Assembly (NCBI GenBank): GCA_036345935.2
Contig: JADWOT020000002.1
Coordinates: 14,710,899-14,774,898, forward strand
Source of the DNA: Taenia hydatigena
Taxonomy: Eukaryota; Platyhelminthes; Cestoda; Cyclophyllidea; Taeniidae
Direction: 5' to 3'
DNA: 64,000 bases
The notes below the pieces were generated by a model. The model was not told the origin of the DNA, searched no databases, and saw nothing but the letters and a program-made list of their open reading frames with translations. How positions within the stretch are numbered: the first letter of the stretch is position 1; each line of letters opens with the position of its first letter. The translations under genes were made by a program, and so were the position numbers. Of this stretch, positions 34,900-47,039 are shown one piece after another.

Positions 34900-37800
34900 T
34901 GAACCGATTAGCCAGATTTGCGCGCGATGTACGTAAGTGGTGTTAGTTTTGGTGGCCGTTGTTTTCGGTCAGTGGGACTTAATTCGCTCGAGCAAGTTTG
35001 AAAGCTGGTATTTGGTGCTTCTTTACTATTTTTTAGCTTATCGTGTGTTATTAGGTCCTTTTAATGTCGATTGACTTCCTTTGTGCACATGCTTGCTAGA
35101 GCAAACGCGAAGGCCTCATAATGTGGATGTTAGGACGTTTTGTTTTCCAGCTGCAAGGTCTAAGCATGTTCATTTTTTCCTATACGATGCTTTGGCGACT
35201 TCCCAATCAGTTTGTTTTTTAACGACTGTGGACTTTGCTTAGTGAGTCGTATCTTTGTTGAGAAGAGTTTTAACTTTACCAAGTGCTTGGCACTTACTCA
35301 TTATTTTTGCTAAAAGTATTCATTGTATGCCCTATTGTTAATTTTTGCCTGTGCATTTGTTAGGTTAAACATTGAAGTCGCTACAAAAAATTATTGCTTT
35401 GCGAAAAATGGAAACATTATGAGGCGGTAATTAATGCGAATCTCGCTTTAGCTACCGCTTCACACATTCCTCAGATAATATTGGGTTGCAGTTACTGAGT
35501 CTTCGTTGTCTTCTCTGTGGAGCAAAGGATTCGATGCGTGTTGTTATTTTTGTTTGGGAGCATACCTGCACAATCTATTCGTAGGTCCTTTCACATTTTA
35601 TTTGTGGTAAAAGGCGAGTTAGTTTTCGTTCACTAGTTGTTGTTAGATCCCCTAAATATCGACTGACTTTCTTTATACGTCTATACGCTAGTTTAAACAC
35701 CAAGGCCTCATAATGCGACTGTTAGGACGTTTTGATTTCCAGCTGCATTGCCTACTCACGTTCACTTTTTTCTTTACAATACTCTGGGCGAGAATTTGAC
35801 ATTGTTAGGGCAGTTTGAAATCGGTTTGTTCTTTAATGACGGTGGATTTGGATTAGTGAGACAACTTTGTTGAGAAGTGTTTTAGCTTCACTGAGTACTT
35901 GGTACCTCTTCATTATTTTCTCGCTAATAGGCATTCATTATACCTGCATGCCTTTCAATTCATTCCCCTAATCCGTTTACACACTAGATTAGACGTTGAA
36001 GAGGTGGCTGTAGTTCCTGTCAAGACTTCTTCTTTTGCCAAGAATGGGGACCTTATCTGTCGGCAGTGAGTGCGGCTCTCGCCTTTGCTATCCACACGTT
36101 CCTCAGTTAAGACTGGACTGCTGTAAGTGAATTTTTCGCTGTCTTTTTGTGTAGCTATAGAATCGATGTGCTTTCTCATTTTGGGTGGGAGCATGCTTTT
36201 ATCAACTATCTGTAGGTTCTTTCGCACTTTATGTGTGGTGAAAAGTGCGTTGTTTTCTTTACTATGATATCCGTGTTAGTGGAGCACACATACATATATG
36301 TGGAGAGCGTGGGACACTTGGTGACTTCACTACTCATTGACTTGGAAACCGGGGTTATTTTTTTGGTGATGTGATCTTTGTGAAACGTGTTGTGTAGAGG
36401 GCTTCAGCGATGGCTTAATGGTAGGTTTGGCTTTGACGAAATGAGTTGGTGTCTGGGCGAGGTGGACGCAGCAGAAGCGGGGGAAGGAGTGGCTGGTGGG
36501 AAACTTTCGCATCACTGTGCAGGCTGTACTTTGTAGCAGTAGTTATGTTTGGAGGTGTTAGCTTTGCGGCGCATTGGACATTCACACATCGACTCTTCCA
36601 TTGCTTGCTTTTTTTCCTTTTCGGACGCCACAAAATTACTGTGGTGATGGTGGTGGTGAGGTAGCATTTGATGAGTCTGTGGAATGATAGGCAGTGCAAG
36701 CTTGTAAAGTCATCGGGGGAGGCGTCCCCGTCTCGATTGTGCGATGTGGATGTCGGGATGGACGATAGTGGTGTGTGTTGGACGGCATAGCGGTGGGTGT
36801 GACCTTTTATGGTGTTGGGCACAAGCGTTGGGTTAGAATGGCATGGCCGCAAGCTTAGCAGACTAACTGGAGTGTAGCGTTGATGGGTTTGGTTTGGGGG
36901 GTTTGTCACGTTGATGAGTTGCGCTGGTGATTGTGCAAGCACCCAAAAAAAGGGAGAAGGAGAAGTGTTCCAGAGGTTTTTTTTAAACTTACTGTAGGTG
37001 GCCCTTCTTTTTGTGAATTCAGGTGCGTGTGTTTTTAAGTTTACACTTCGGGGTGTGTATTTCTTGTCTTACTGTCTGCTAATTTTTTTCGTTACACGTA
37101 AATCTATGCCCACTGATATTTTTTTAAGATCGTCTAGAGCTCGTTTTTAGTTACCTAAATGCGTGTGTGTTTGTGTGTGTGTGGGGCTCCCTTTTTTTGT
37201 TAATTAGGCTCGCGAGGGGAAAAATGGACGAGTTTTGGTTGGCGTTCGTTCGCTGTGCTGACCAATGGGGTGGAGGGGATTGATTGAAGTAGGTAGGCAG
37301 GAGGTAGGGGGTCATTTGAGTAGGGAGGGATTGATGTAAGGAATGGGGCCTCATTTGCTGGAAGGGAAGCCGAGGAGGAGAATTTACCAAGCACTTGGCT
37401 TTACATGGTGTCAAAGTGGTTTCGGGTCCAAAGTACGGCGAAAGGGAATTTTTACTTCCCCTGGAGCATTATTATGTGATAAGCATGGCAACTTGAGTGA
37501 GTAGCACTAGGTGTCAATTTTGTACGCAAAACTTGTAAGTACAGTATTTGTGCGTTGTAATAGTTGGCCTCTGATCAACACTGCCTGCCTCGCCGCCGAT
37601 GTCGCTGCCATTGCTCACAACGCTTCTCAACGCCGTCGTTGTTGTCGTTGTCAATTACGGACTCATCAGGCTGCCTGCCAACAATAACACGCATCGTTGT
37701 TGTCGACAGGGCAATAATGGCAAAGGGGAATGTGGGCGTAGAAGCCGATCCATGGGAAGCCGTTGCGACTACACCAAGGGCCTTTGGATTTGTCGTTGTC

Positions 37801-40800
37801 GACGCCGACAGCTGTGGTGTCAAAGCAATTATTAGAGGAGCAATGATTGCTATTGAGAGTCCTCTTGCTCCTCCTCTTCCTCCTCCTTAGTGTGGACTAT
37901 TCCTTCACGCAGGACAGGCAGACAGGCAGTGGTGCGGCTGTGTGCTTGGAGGAGGGTCCCAACATCATGGGAGACTGGGTGCGGCGTGTGTGGGTGCCAG
38001 GCAGGCAGGCGAGAGGGAAGGGAGAGGAGGGCGGTACCTTGGTAAGTACTCCCCTGTGGGACTGTTTTTTTACAAGTTTAGTAGGATCTTATCGTAGGCT
38101 TACAATTGCACCATTTTCGCTTCTTATTTTCGTTTTTATCCAACATAAGGTAGTAGTCAGATTTTGAGTCCTTTGGCAGTGGCAACAACAACAACGGTAT
38201 GGTGTGAGGTGAAGCCGATTTGAAGTTATATTACTAAGAGCTCTCATACGATGCATTGGTTTTTCACGACGCTCACGTGTGTGAGCGTTGAGTGAGGTGA
38301 CTCATTTCTGGAGTGTGGTTGTTAATTTGCAGGGGGAAGAGGGGGAGGAAGCGAAGGTGCTTCACGATTTAATGTCGTACTTGCTTCTGTCTATTTGTAA
38401 CATTTACAGTTCATGCCATATGGAAACATTTTAACACCTACCAATTGTTTTGTTCACATCTCACTGCCAGGTTTATAGTCATCATTCGCTTAATATTGCA
38501 TCTGTGACTCTGCAAAGGTGCACCACTGATCAGATGCGAGAATTGAGTTTAAACTTGAATGACTGGAAGAAAGGCATACAATAAGGACAGTACCAAAGAA
38601 GGGTTCAATAAGACTAAGGATTTGTGCAATGCTTTTGCTGTTGAAATGGGATCTTGAGAGACGAAGGGGCAGCCATCGCACACCTAATGATGGAGGTTTT
38701 GCAATAGTCCGTTAGCTCTGGCCTTTCTGTTCAAAGGCCTTTGAGGCAGAAAGCAAGGAGACAAACTGGAAATGCGCTACATCCCCATCCATTGTGCAAT
38801 AATTGTGATCATCGGTCGTGTTTAGTATATTGTCTTCTGATATGGTGGGCACGTGCGTTTTAATTGTGGCATTTTTAGTTGGATGAGCTCTGCTATTTTA
38901 AGAAGGTAAGAAACTGTTTCATTTTAGGCTTCATGTGAAGTCAACGATGGTTCGAGTCTAGAAGGTGACAAGAATGCATCCATCTGTGGTGGTGCATCTA
39001 ATATGCTTTAAGAAATTGCTGAAAAATGCCGGATTTGGAGTTTGAGTTCTGCCTTGCTCTCTACCTCAGCGTCTTGTATCCTTTTTCCGAAGTCTATTCG
39101 CAAATGCAATGTGGGAACTGCATTTTCCAAATTGTTATAATAACCATATTGGTCGAGGTTATCGTGTTCATTGGACGCAGATGTAGCTGCAGTTCCCTTA
39201 AAAGGGTACTTGAGCATTTTCTTTCTCGTTGGCGAACTGAGTGCCGTCTTCTGTAACTGCAGTAGACGCGATGGGAACAGGCCTAAGCCGGGGTTGTAAA
39301 GACTGCTGCGGCTGAGGCGTCAACGTGCAGCGTATCAATCCGCCGCCCTGATTGACATTGCCTCTTTGAGCTTCAGTTTATTCCTGCTTATTCGAGGATG
39401 TTCCTTGGATGGTGGATTTGGTGACTCAGGTGACGGGTGGATGCCAACATCGAATTTTACCGCGCAAAGTGGGAACGACTGAACAAATGGAGCAGCACAT
39501 CAGCTATGTTTCTTCCGAGTCTTCAAAAGACATGTATTTCGTTGGGGCTGTGCCGCCGCTAAAGAGCGTTCTGGCGATTGGCGTTCTCTGATTAATTTTT
39601 GCCGAAGCTATTGGAAGACTGCGAAGTAGGATGCAAGTGCTGCCTTGTCGTGACTCCTGCGCTGTGAAGTGGTAGGCGAAAAGAGCCACGTCAATGAGTG
39701 TGACGGTCGTGGATGCATGGAGGAAGGGACTCGCCGATTAATGGGTGCGTATAAATGTACATTTATTCATCTTTGTAAAGTCTTTATTAATGCATGCTAT
39801 TCGCTGTTTATGCACTTTGATGATGTGTGATGCCTTAGTGCGAGCTGTAGCCTCTTACATCGGCCGCAGTCACTGTGTGTTCTGTGGGAATCCGACGCTG
39901 GTTTAGAAGTAATTGCGTCTATTCTTTTCCATCTCCTACTTGTTCCACTTGTTTGTTGTCACTAGTTTTTGAGTGCTTCAGTCCAGCATTGGTGCACTTG
40001 AATTGGTGGCAGTTCTAACTTTTGGGCTTAACGACATCTGGTCACGTCATTGGCTGAGTTCGCCCATTTTGCTTATCCTGTTATCGCTTTCCGTTTAGGA
40101 TGGTAGATAGCGTGTGTCCGTCCATTAATCGTATTTCCATTCTAACCTAACCGAGAAATGTTGTGTTTAGCAGGTTTCAATAAATATGCGTATCCTTTTT
40201 GAAAACAATGATTGGAACAAGTTGTCTGTGTTCTTTACAAGGCATGTTAAATTCGCAGTTACGGGATTGAGTGCACTGGATGCTGATAGGTAGAATGCGG
40301 CAATTTGCGTCAGACCAAATAGGTGTTTTTCTGCCCAAGTCGGGACCGTAAAGTGGGCAATACGCACAGTTGTACCAAGCTAGTATGTTCTAATTAGTCT
40401 ACTTGTGGTTAGAAAGCTTGTTGCTGCTTTACCTCTTCTCATTGCCTTGCGGGGTTGAGATGGACCATCTCGCAATTTAATGCCTATTTTAGGCGAACTC
40501 AGATCTCACTGAATATCAAGCGATTAAGGTGGTTCCTTCTGTTGATGTTATTTGAATCGGCCTGATTATTGTTCCTTGTGCAAACTTCCGAAATACTTGT
40601 GAATTGAGCGTGTATTGGAAACGTATTGTCACGGAGGTGACTTGGAAGGAAACCCACTGCCACGGTTTGTTCACTCCTTCTGCAGCAGTGTAGTAGTTTA
40701 TGTGCAATCTTCGCCCTCCCCTTAGTCATAGTAGTAATTGGCATTGGCTTTAGCTGTTTTGCCTTGGAGGGCTGCAGCGATAGGCAAACGTGGAGGTTTG

Positions 40801-41900
40801 GCGTTTCCCCTAGGTCAGTCAGTTTAATATTCTTGACGGCCAATAGTCAGTGGGTGCCCTCCAAGACAGGAAAATGTGCACTGGCAAGCGTTAAGCTTCA
40901 TCCACTTTATTTGCAGTCCTTTTACCTATCTGTTGATTGGATTAATTGGCTGGCAGAGGTTTGGGTAGATAGATAGGCAAAGGTGAGGGGATCTGTTCTT
41001 TTCCTTTTCCGTGGACCTTCCCTCTTAGTTGTCCTTCATCAGCCTCACTTCAGAGGTGTAGGATGTGGCGTCGTAACGTTTATACAGTCCTTTCCGGTGT
41101 GATTGGTCGTGATGGAATCGCTTCATCTTCGTCAGGGCACCTGACTGTTAAAGATGCTAAAATTAACGCTTTCATGATGTCCTAGTGCTGAGTTTTTTTA
41201 CGAAACATCGCTTCATTATGATTGCGTTGTTGCTGCTAACAATGATTAAGGTAGGATTTGATCCTAGTGGAAAAGAATGGAATGCCTCGCCATGTATAGT
41301 TGGCTTATTTACGCAGGGTACTTGTTCTACCGTTTCAAGCACTCACGCACACACTGGCTGGTCTATTGCCCATAGCATCGATCGACTTGGAGTACTGTCG
41401 TGTGTGTTTGATGCAGTGGAGCTATAAGTGCACTAGGTAATGTGGGAGGGGGGTGGGAATGTCACTGGCATTGACATGCCCAAGGTGCAGGGGCAAGTGT
41501 TTGGTGCACGCGAGCATCCAACCCTGTACTCTAGGACTTGACGATATGGGGCGTTTGTTGTATTCCTTTTTTAATGCGACGTCTGATGTTGAGCTGACAA
41601 GTTCTACGCAGACATGGGCAAAGGTCGGGTGTGGTCTAGTTTGCACTTTAGCTCTGCGACATTGGTTGGCTCTGTTGCACGAGTCCTTTTTGTAATGCGC
41701 CGCCTTTTCCGTGGTATGTACCGCGGTGCTGGGAACTCGAGTATGATAGCTGTCGCAAGTAGCGTCTTGTCCCCGTCTTTCTCTCTACTCATGGTATCCT
41801 TTTTTGCTCACACTTATTATGGGTGTTGTTCTGAGACGATTACTTTGTGGATTACCGGAGTTATTTTATTATTTATTTGCGCCTCTGTTCCTTTTTATTC
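34900..41900 (+). repeat. Block B: 7 kb duplicated segment
   Basis: Colinear with block C (55430-61030) over its whole length and with inverted block A over its first 2 kb. Anchors to C: 34980/55500, 36270/56160, 36800/56720, 37260/57200, 37660/57640, 37930/57890, 38940/58255, 39420/58750, 40500/59650, 41100/60320, 41500/60680 and 41750/60930. Identity is about 75-85% with many indels; B is about 1.4 kb longer. Open frames (for example 36415-36942 minus, 37564-37890 plus, 41614-41946 plus) are not preserved under codon-position constraint in C, and a frame near 38940 open in C has a stop in B. Best read as duplicated non-coding or decayed DNA. Confidence 0.88.
35085..35960 (+). repeat. Tandem pair of about 590-bp subunits within B
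   Basis: Two copies of a module marked by AAGGCCTCATAATG (35110 and 35703), TTAGGACGTTTTG, and a distal TACTTGGTACC / TGCTTGGCACT motif (35285 and 35900). Block A has the same doubling with spacing near 500 bp. C has only one clear copy (55637). Confidence 0.8.
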
Positions 41901-42129
41901 ACTTGTTTGGTCAGTTATTGGAGATGTGGAGGTAGAGGCTAGGTGAGGCGGTAAAGCTAATGTTGGCTGTCTAATGACCTTTTACGTCATTCCGTATGTC
42001 TCAATCACCCCATCAGCCGACCTACCTACCCGCCTGCCTATCTGTCAATTTTCTCGACTATCGATTTGCTTGCTTTCCCCTTTCTCGACCTGCAAAGCTT
42101 TGGGTTTCAATTTGGGCAGCATGCGGTAG

Positions 42130-42378
42130 GCCTATGAGACTGACCGAGACGGACCTGTCCACAGTGTTCACAGTAAGGATTTAAATAGTGGACAATGGGT
42201 AACCTTGAATGGCCAAGATTTTGGAACGCACTTTAGTCAGGCGAATGCGAAGCTACTGGAGGGAGTTGAAAACACCGATTTTGCGTTGGTAGATTCCTCA
42301 ATTTGCCAATTGAAAGTGGGGGAGGTGGGCATGTGTCAAGAACTGTGGCTGCAAGAATGCAGGTGCCACCGAAGATGA
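42130..42378 (+). CDS. Candidate exon of gene P2, unknown extracellular-like protein
   Basis: The plus-strand frame is open from a TAG acceptor (CAGCATGCGGTAG, with pyrimidines further upstream) at 42130 to a TGA at 42378. A possible donor AG/GTGCCA sits at 42362, giving 77 codons. It begins AYETDRDGPVHSVH, continues with GQWVTLNGQDFGTHF and ends in a Cys-rich stretch with CQLKVGEVGMCQELW. The VTLNGQDFG part is loosely like the start of an IPT/TIG fold, which is weak. It lies just past the end of block B, in single-copy DNA. It enters in phase 0; the exit does not join the next candidate in phase unless a different donor (GTGGGC near 42335) is used. Confidence 0.36.
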   Translation, partial: AYETDRDGPVHSVHSKDLNSGQWVTLNGQDFGTHFSQANAKLLEGVENTDFALVDSSICQLKVGEVGMCQELWLQECRCHRR

Positions 42379-42416
42379 GATGCATTAATTCTGAAAGGCT
42401 AACCAGGTCACACTAG

Positions 42417-42839
42417 GCACCCATGGATGTCGAAGTGAAGTGGGTCACGTCAGTGCAGAACTGTGCTGATGGCCTCCTGTGTGCCCCTACATCCGTTATC
42501 CTACAAAGCGCAGAGAATGGCTGCTCTGACGAGTAAGTGTAGCACCTGTTGCACATGACTTGGTCTTCAAGTAGGGGACCGCGCAAGACAGTATTGGCTG
42601 TTTGGTTGTTCAAAATCATCAAGCGCAAGCAAAAGAGCTACGTGCCTCAATGTCATGGTTGTATCCATCGATCTAGACTCATCCACATGGCCACAGGATC
42701 CATAATCGGGTATCATTATCGTCAGTCTGCATCTTTTTTTTGGGGTTGCATTATTAACTGGTCAGTGTCTATCCACAGAGTCGCAGGACTCATTCGTCAC
42801 AATAGTCATGGGACACATCATCGAGTGCTTGGCGCGTAG
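42417..42839 (+). CDS. Candidate gene P2 second part, two exons with 42-bp intron
   Basis: Exon 42417-42532 starts after an acceptor CACACTAG and has an ATG at 42423. It reads MDVEVKWVTSVQNCADGLLC and onward, ending at a consensus donor GA/GTAAGT. An intron of 42 bp ends at TTCAAGTAG, and the second exon from 42575 stays in frame to a stop at 42839, starting GPRKTVLAVWLFKIIKRKQK. The in-frame TAA inside the intron means splicing is required. The ATG directly after an acceptor would also fit a trans-spliced downstream cistron. It contains several Cys; no family was recognised. Confidence 0.38.
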
Positions 42840-42844
42840 TATTT

Positions 42845-43380
42845 TTACAATTGACCTCTGCGTTATTGCTTCTTTCCGCTCTGCCTTCGTCTCTGTTTTT
42901 TGTTGGTGGGCATAAGGTTACTCCTTTCTTCTAGCATGGGAAGCCCTCTCATTATAGTTAGAATGATTCAATTGTGCTGTCTTCTGCACTTTTTGTACTT
43001 TTTCTATTTGCCCATGCTTAGCGCTTTGCGAGGTTTTGATTAAGTAGTGTCTTTTTAGGTAGTTTTGAGGGTGCCGATTGAAAGCCAATTCTCTTCATTT
43101 TCGCAGTTTTCTCGTAAAACCTATTGTTTTTGAAAAGGAGTTTGAAGGCAATACTTTGGCGAGGTGAAGTCTCTTTTGCCTTTTGTTAGCTTGCAAAGAG
43201 TAGACATCAATCCATTTACAGACTCGTGGTAGAACGTTAGGGTTTTTGTGTCCCAAATTCAACCATTGTGTGTAAGGTTAAGTAAGTTGACTTCATTTAT
43301 GAAATTGAGCTTTGCAATGGTTCTGCTGGACCGCCTTCCTGCATTGTTTTATTTGATCACTGCCGTTTTTTATCGGTTGT
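42845..43380. other. No supported gene
   Basis: T-rich DNA between candidate gene P2 and the tandem duplication D/E. No feature seen. Confidence 0.5.
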
Positions 43381-43384
43381 GTAA

Positions 43385-45090
43385 AACTTTACCTTTCTGA
43401 GGGTATACAGAAGACAACCAGGTATTTTATTTCTGTCATTTGTTTCGGCAAGCACTTTTAACGTAGCTTCGTCTTTTTTCCGTCTTCAAGCTTATAATTA
43501 GCTCATCAGCAGGTTTAAATTTTTCCTTTTTATCTCTTTTTAGTTTTTAACCTCCGAAATTCAGTAGTTTTTGGCGATCCAGCCTTACTCTCTGTTGTGA
43601 ATTCTCTTTTTCTGTGCTGCCTTTGCCTTGAGCCTGTAATTGCTTGCCATTCTTAAAATGGGGTAATATTTGAGTAGATCTTGCATGCCTTATTTGTAAC
43701 AGCTGTTCTTTGTCCTATTCCCTGGGCGAGTTCTCGACGTATACTATTTTTTTCCCATAATGATCCCTGTGATTTTCACTCTTAATTGCAACTTCTTTCT
43801 ACGAGAGAATGGCCTCCTAGGCCGTAGACAGATTTAGCATGTGTAGTATTTTTCACAACCTATGCATCTGTCCCACGGTCGCCACCGTTTGGTTGTGACC
43901 AACATTTGACCTTGGCTAAACTCCAGTCGACGACGACCAGGCCGCAGCACAAGTGTAGCGCGACGTATAGAAGAGGCAGTTCCATGCCTATCGCATCACT
44001 TTCGGTTTTTAAACAGCCAGACTGTGATGTGCTTTTAGTCGGGCACAATGAAAGAGGGAATGCTTTAACAGCAGGCATTGAGTAGTTGTGAGGTGAATTT
44101 AGTGGTTGGATGGAGGTGGAGGGACGTTTTGGTGTGGTTGAGCTGAATGAGCTCAGTGCATACTACTCAGAGGCTGATCCTGACATGCATGACAGGTTAG
44201 TCATAAAGGTAATTCCTCTTTTCCTCCATCCCCTACCCTAAATTGGGCTTAATTTGCCGGAACCATTAACCTGATTGCATTCGTCTCTTGCACAATCTTA
44301 CATCAAGCTGGACTAAGTGTCAAGCCGACACTGGGGATTATCAAGTTTAAACAACAATTAAAGGGTCCCAGTAATCATTGTTGTGTGGTGGGTTGAAAAT
44401 TAACATTGGTGTCATCTCTACTGACCGATCGACGTGTCTAATTGCTGACTAGGTTGACGTCTCCTGCTGTTAGGGTTATCCACGATTACAGACGCTTCCA
44501 TTTACAAGAAACTTGATTCATCACCGCACTTTGTTATGCATAAGCATCGACGCTGGTCTGTCATTCTTGATAAATGATGTTTGTTTCGTGTATAACGTGA
44601 GCTATCGCTTACTACTTCACATGATACCGTCGCATCATAATTGTTCATGCGGGCATAAAACCATCACCTCTTTTTAGACCTTATTCCCTTCGTAATGATG
44701 GAGGCTTTCTCCAACCCATGCTTGCTGTTTTCGTTCTGCAGACGAGAAGTTCGCTATCCAAGGCGGATCATAAGTACAATTTGTCAGTGTGGAAACACCG
44801 CTGCCATCGCGAAGTCCATGATGCCCATGTGTCAATAAGGCAGCTCTTTAATGTGGAAAATAACAAAAATCTGTGGATCCTGAATACTTACTGTTGCTGA
44901 TGCCTACATCCCCCCCTCCAAGCTGTGATGATTTCTCCACAGTGTTGTATGTTCCTGCGAATTCTCCATCATTAGTAAATTTTAAAATTTTACTCATTTG
45001 TATGTGTTTCTTTGCAAACAGGGAACGTGAGGGTTGAACGGATTTACGCAGGTGATGATAAATTTGCTCATTGATCCCTAAGAGTTTTAC
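43385..45090 (+). repeat. Tandem duplication unit D
   Basis: First unit of a head-to-tail pair with 45095-46605. Anchors: 43385/45105 (TTTACCTTTCTGA / TCTACCTTTTTGA), 43440/45165, 43700/45400, 44320/45770, 44450/45905, 44700/46170, 44780/46270 (GTGTGGAAACACCGCTGCCAT) and 44990/46500. Identity is about 75-80%. A frame shared over 44740-44830 / 46232-46310 reads SVWKHRCH in both, but changes are spread over all codon positions, so coding is not supported. Confidence 0.88.
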
Positions 45091-45094
45091 TTCG

Positions 45095-46605
45095 TTCGTG
45101 TGAAATTCTACCTTTTTGAAGGTATGCGGGGAAAAGCAGCAATTTGTTATGGTTATTTCGTTAGGCAAGCATTTTTAACGTAGTTTTATTTCTTCTGTTT
45201 CCAAGCGTGTAAGTAATTTATCTGCAGGCTTAAGTTTTTGATCTCTTTTTAGCCTTATTAGCCGAAATTAGGCAATTTTTGTCGATCTAGACCAAAATTC
45301 TGCTCTGTATTCCTTATTTCCGTGCTACCTTTGCCTTGGGCCTATAAGTGCTTGCCATTCCTGAAGTGGATGGATTGATAAACAGATCTTGTACGATGTA
45401 TTCGTAATGGTTGCTCCTTGTCCTACTCCTTGGATGAGCCCTCGATGTGTACCATTTTTTCTCATAATAACCCCTCTGATTTTCACTCCCACTTCCAACA
45501 TCGTCTAAGTCATAAACAGATTTAGCGGGTGTAGTATTTTTCACAACCTATGAATCCGGCTTTTGTCTTCATGTAGTAAGATTAGTGCTTGTGATCTACG
45601 TTTCATTGGCGTGGTGTAACGTGGTGTACAGAAGGGGCAGTTTCATGGATATCGTATCACTTCTGCTTTTTACACATTCCGATTGTGATGTCCTTTTGAG
45701 TGGATGCAAGAGAGGGGAGGATGCTCTAATAGGAGGCGCACCTGAAGGCATTCAGTAGTTGTGTCAGGTAGACACTGGGAATTGTGGAGTTTACTTAATA
45801 AATAAAGGGTCTCAGGAATTACCACTGTGCGGGTGAGCTGTAAACCAGCATTTTCGGAATAGCCACTGACCGATAGACGTCTACACTCTTCAAGTGTCTA
45901 ATTGCTGACTAGGTTGATGCCTCCTGCTGATACGGATATCCACGATTGTAGACGCCCCCTTTCACAAGAAACTATCACCGCACTTTGGTGTTTACAAGCC
46001 CTGGCGCTGGTCTGTGCCATTCTTGATTAATGATGTCTATTCCTTGTATGACGTGACCTATCTCTTACTACTTCGTGCGATATCGCTGCATTATGAATGC
46101 TCATGGGGACACAAAGCCAGCACCTCTGTTTAGACCGTAGATCCTTCTTATTTATCGAGGCTTTTCCCAATCCATTCTTGCTGTATCCGTTTCGCAGGTT
46201 CAAATGTCGATGATGTGTGGATTGAATGCAAACGAGAGATCCGCTGTCCAAAGCGGATTGGGAATGTAATTCGTCGGTGTGGAAACACCGCTGCCATTGT
46301 GAAGTTTATGAGAATTTACGCGTCAAGAGGGAAAGGGACACTGGAATGATTGCCTATCTTCTGGTAGCACTATGATGTTGAACAGCACAAACTCTCCGAA
46401 TCCTGATTTCCCACTGTTCCTGATGCCTGCATCTCCCTATACAAGCGGTGATGATATCTCCACCGTGTTGTGTGCTCCTGTTCATTTTCATCATTAGCAA
46501 ATTTAAAAATGTTACACATTTATATGTGTTTCTTCGCAAATAATGGAACATGGGTATTGAGTGAGTTTGCGTAGGTGATGATAAATTTGCTTGTTGATTG
46601 GCGTG
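45095..46605 (+). repeat. Tandem duplication unit E
   Basis: Second unit of the D/E pair, about 200 bp shorter. It lacks part of the stretch equivalent to 44090-44300 of D. Relative to D it has an extra 30-odd bases just after the TTTCGCAG word near 46197. Confidence 0.88.
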
Positions 46606-46609
46606 GCTG

Positions 46610-47035
46610 AGGCGTGTGAGGTGAGGTGGTCCACTCTGTAGTATGCCAGAAGAGCCTCCAGGTTGTGGTTGGAGTGCAGCTGTCACATTTTTCTACGGCC
46701 GAATTAGCAAATAAAAGTGGTTGTTTAGCCCACGACTTTTGTGTTGAGAGGTAATGGAGTGCATACACTATGCGTAATGGTTTAAGCTGGGTTCTGGTAA
46801 GTCAAAGTTGATTTAAATAATGAATTACAATTACTAGGGTGGACTAAGATGGCACGTTATCAAAGGGAAAACGTGGTGACATCGACTAGAACTGTTTTTT
46901 TACACAGTCACGGGTATTTTGAGTCAATGGGCTGCCCAAAACTTCACCTGTACCCATTTCCGAATGCCAAAGCGCTTTAACGTGAGGGATTGCCGCATTT
47001 TTGCTGATGCTGCAAGTGCAATGAGTAAATTTTAC
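46610..47035. other. No supported gene
   Basis: Spacer between the D/E tandem pair and the left arm of the H inverted repeat. Minus-strand frames overlapping 46354-46768 are at chance length. Confidence 0.45.
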
Positions 47036-47039
47036 TGGA

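Noticed and set aside
36330..36942. Minus-strand frames in B with counterparts in A and C sharing a start-like MxxK..TSHS segment
   Set aside because: The frames drift apart after about 15 codons in A, and B/C differences show no third-position excess.
37564..37890. 108-codon frame with a counterpart at 57668-57886 sharing VEADPWE and DSCGV
   Set aside because: Similarity follows from DNA identity of the blocks; indels shift the frame on both sides and there is no common start or splice site.
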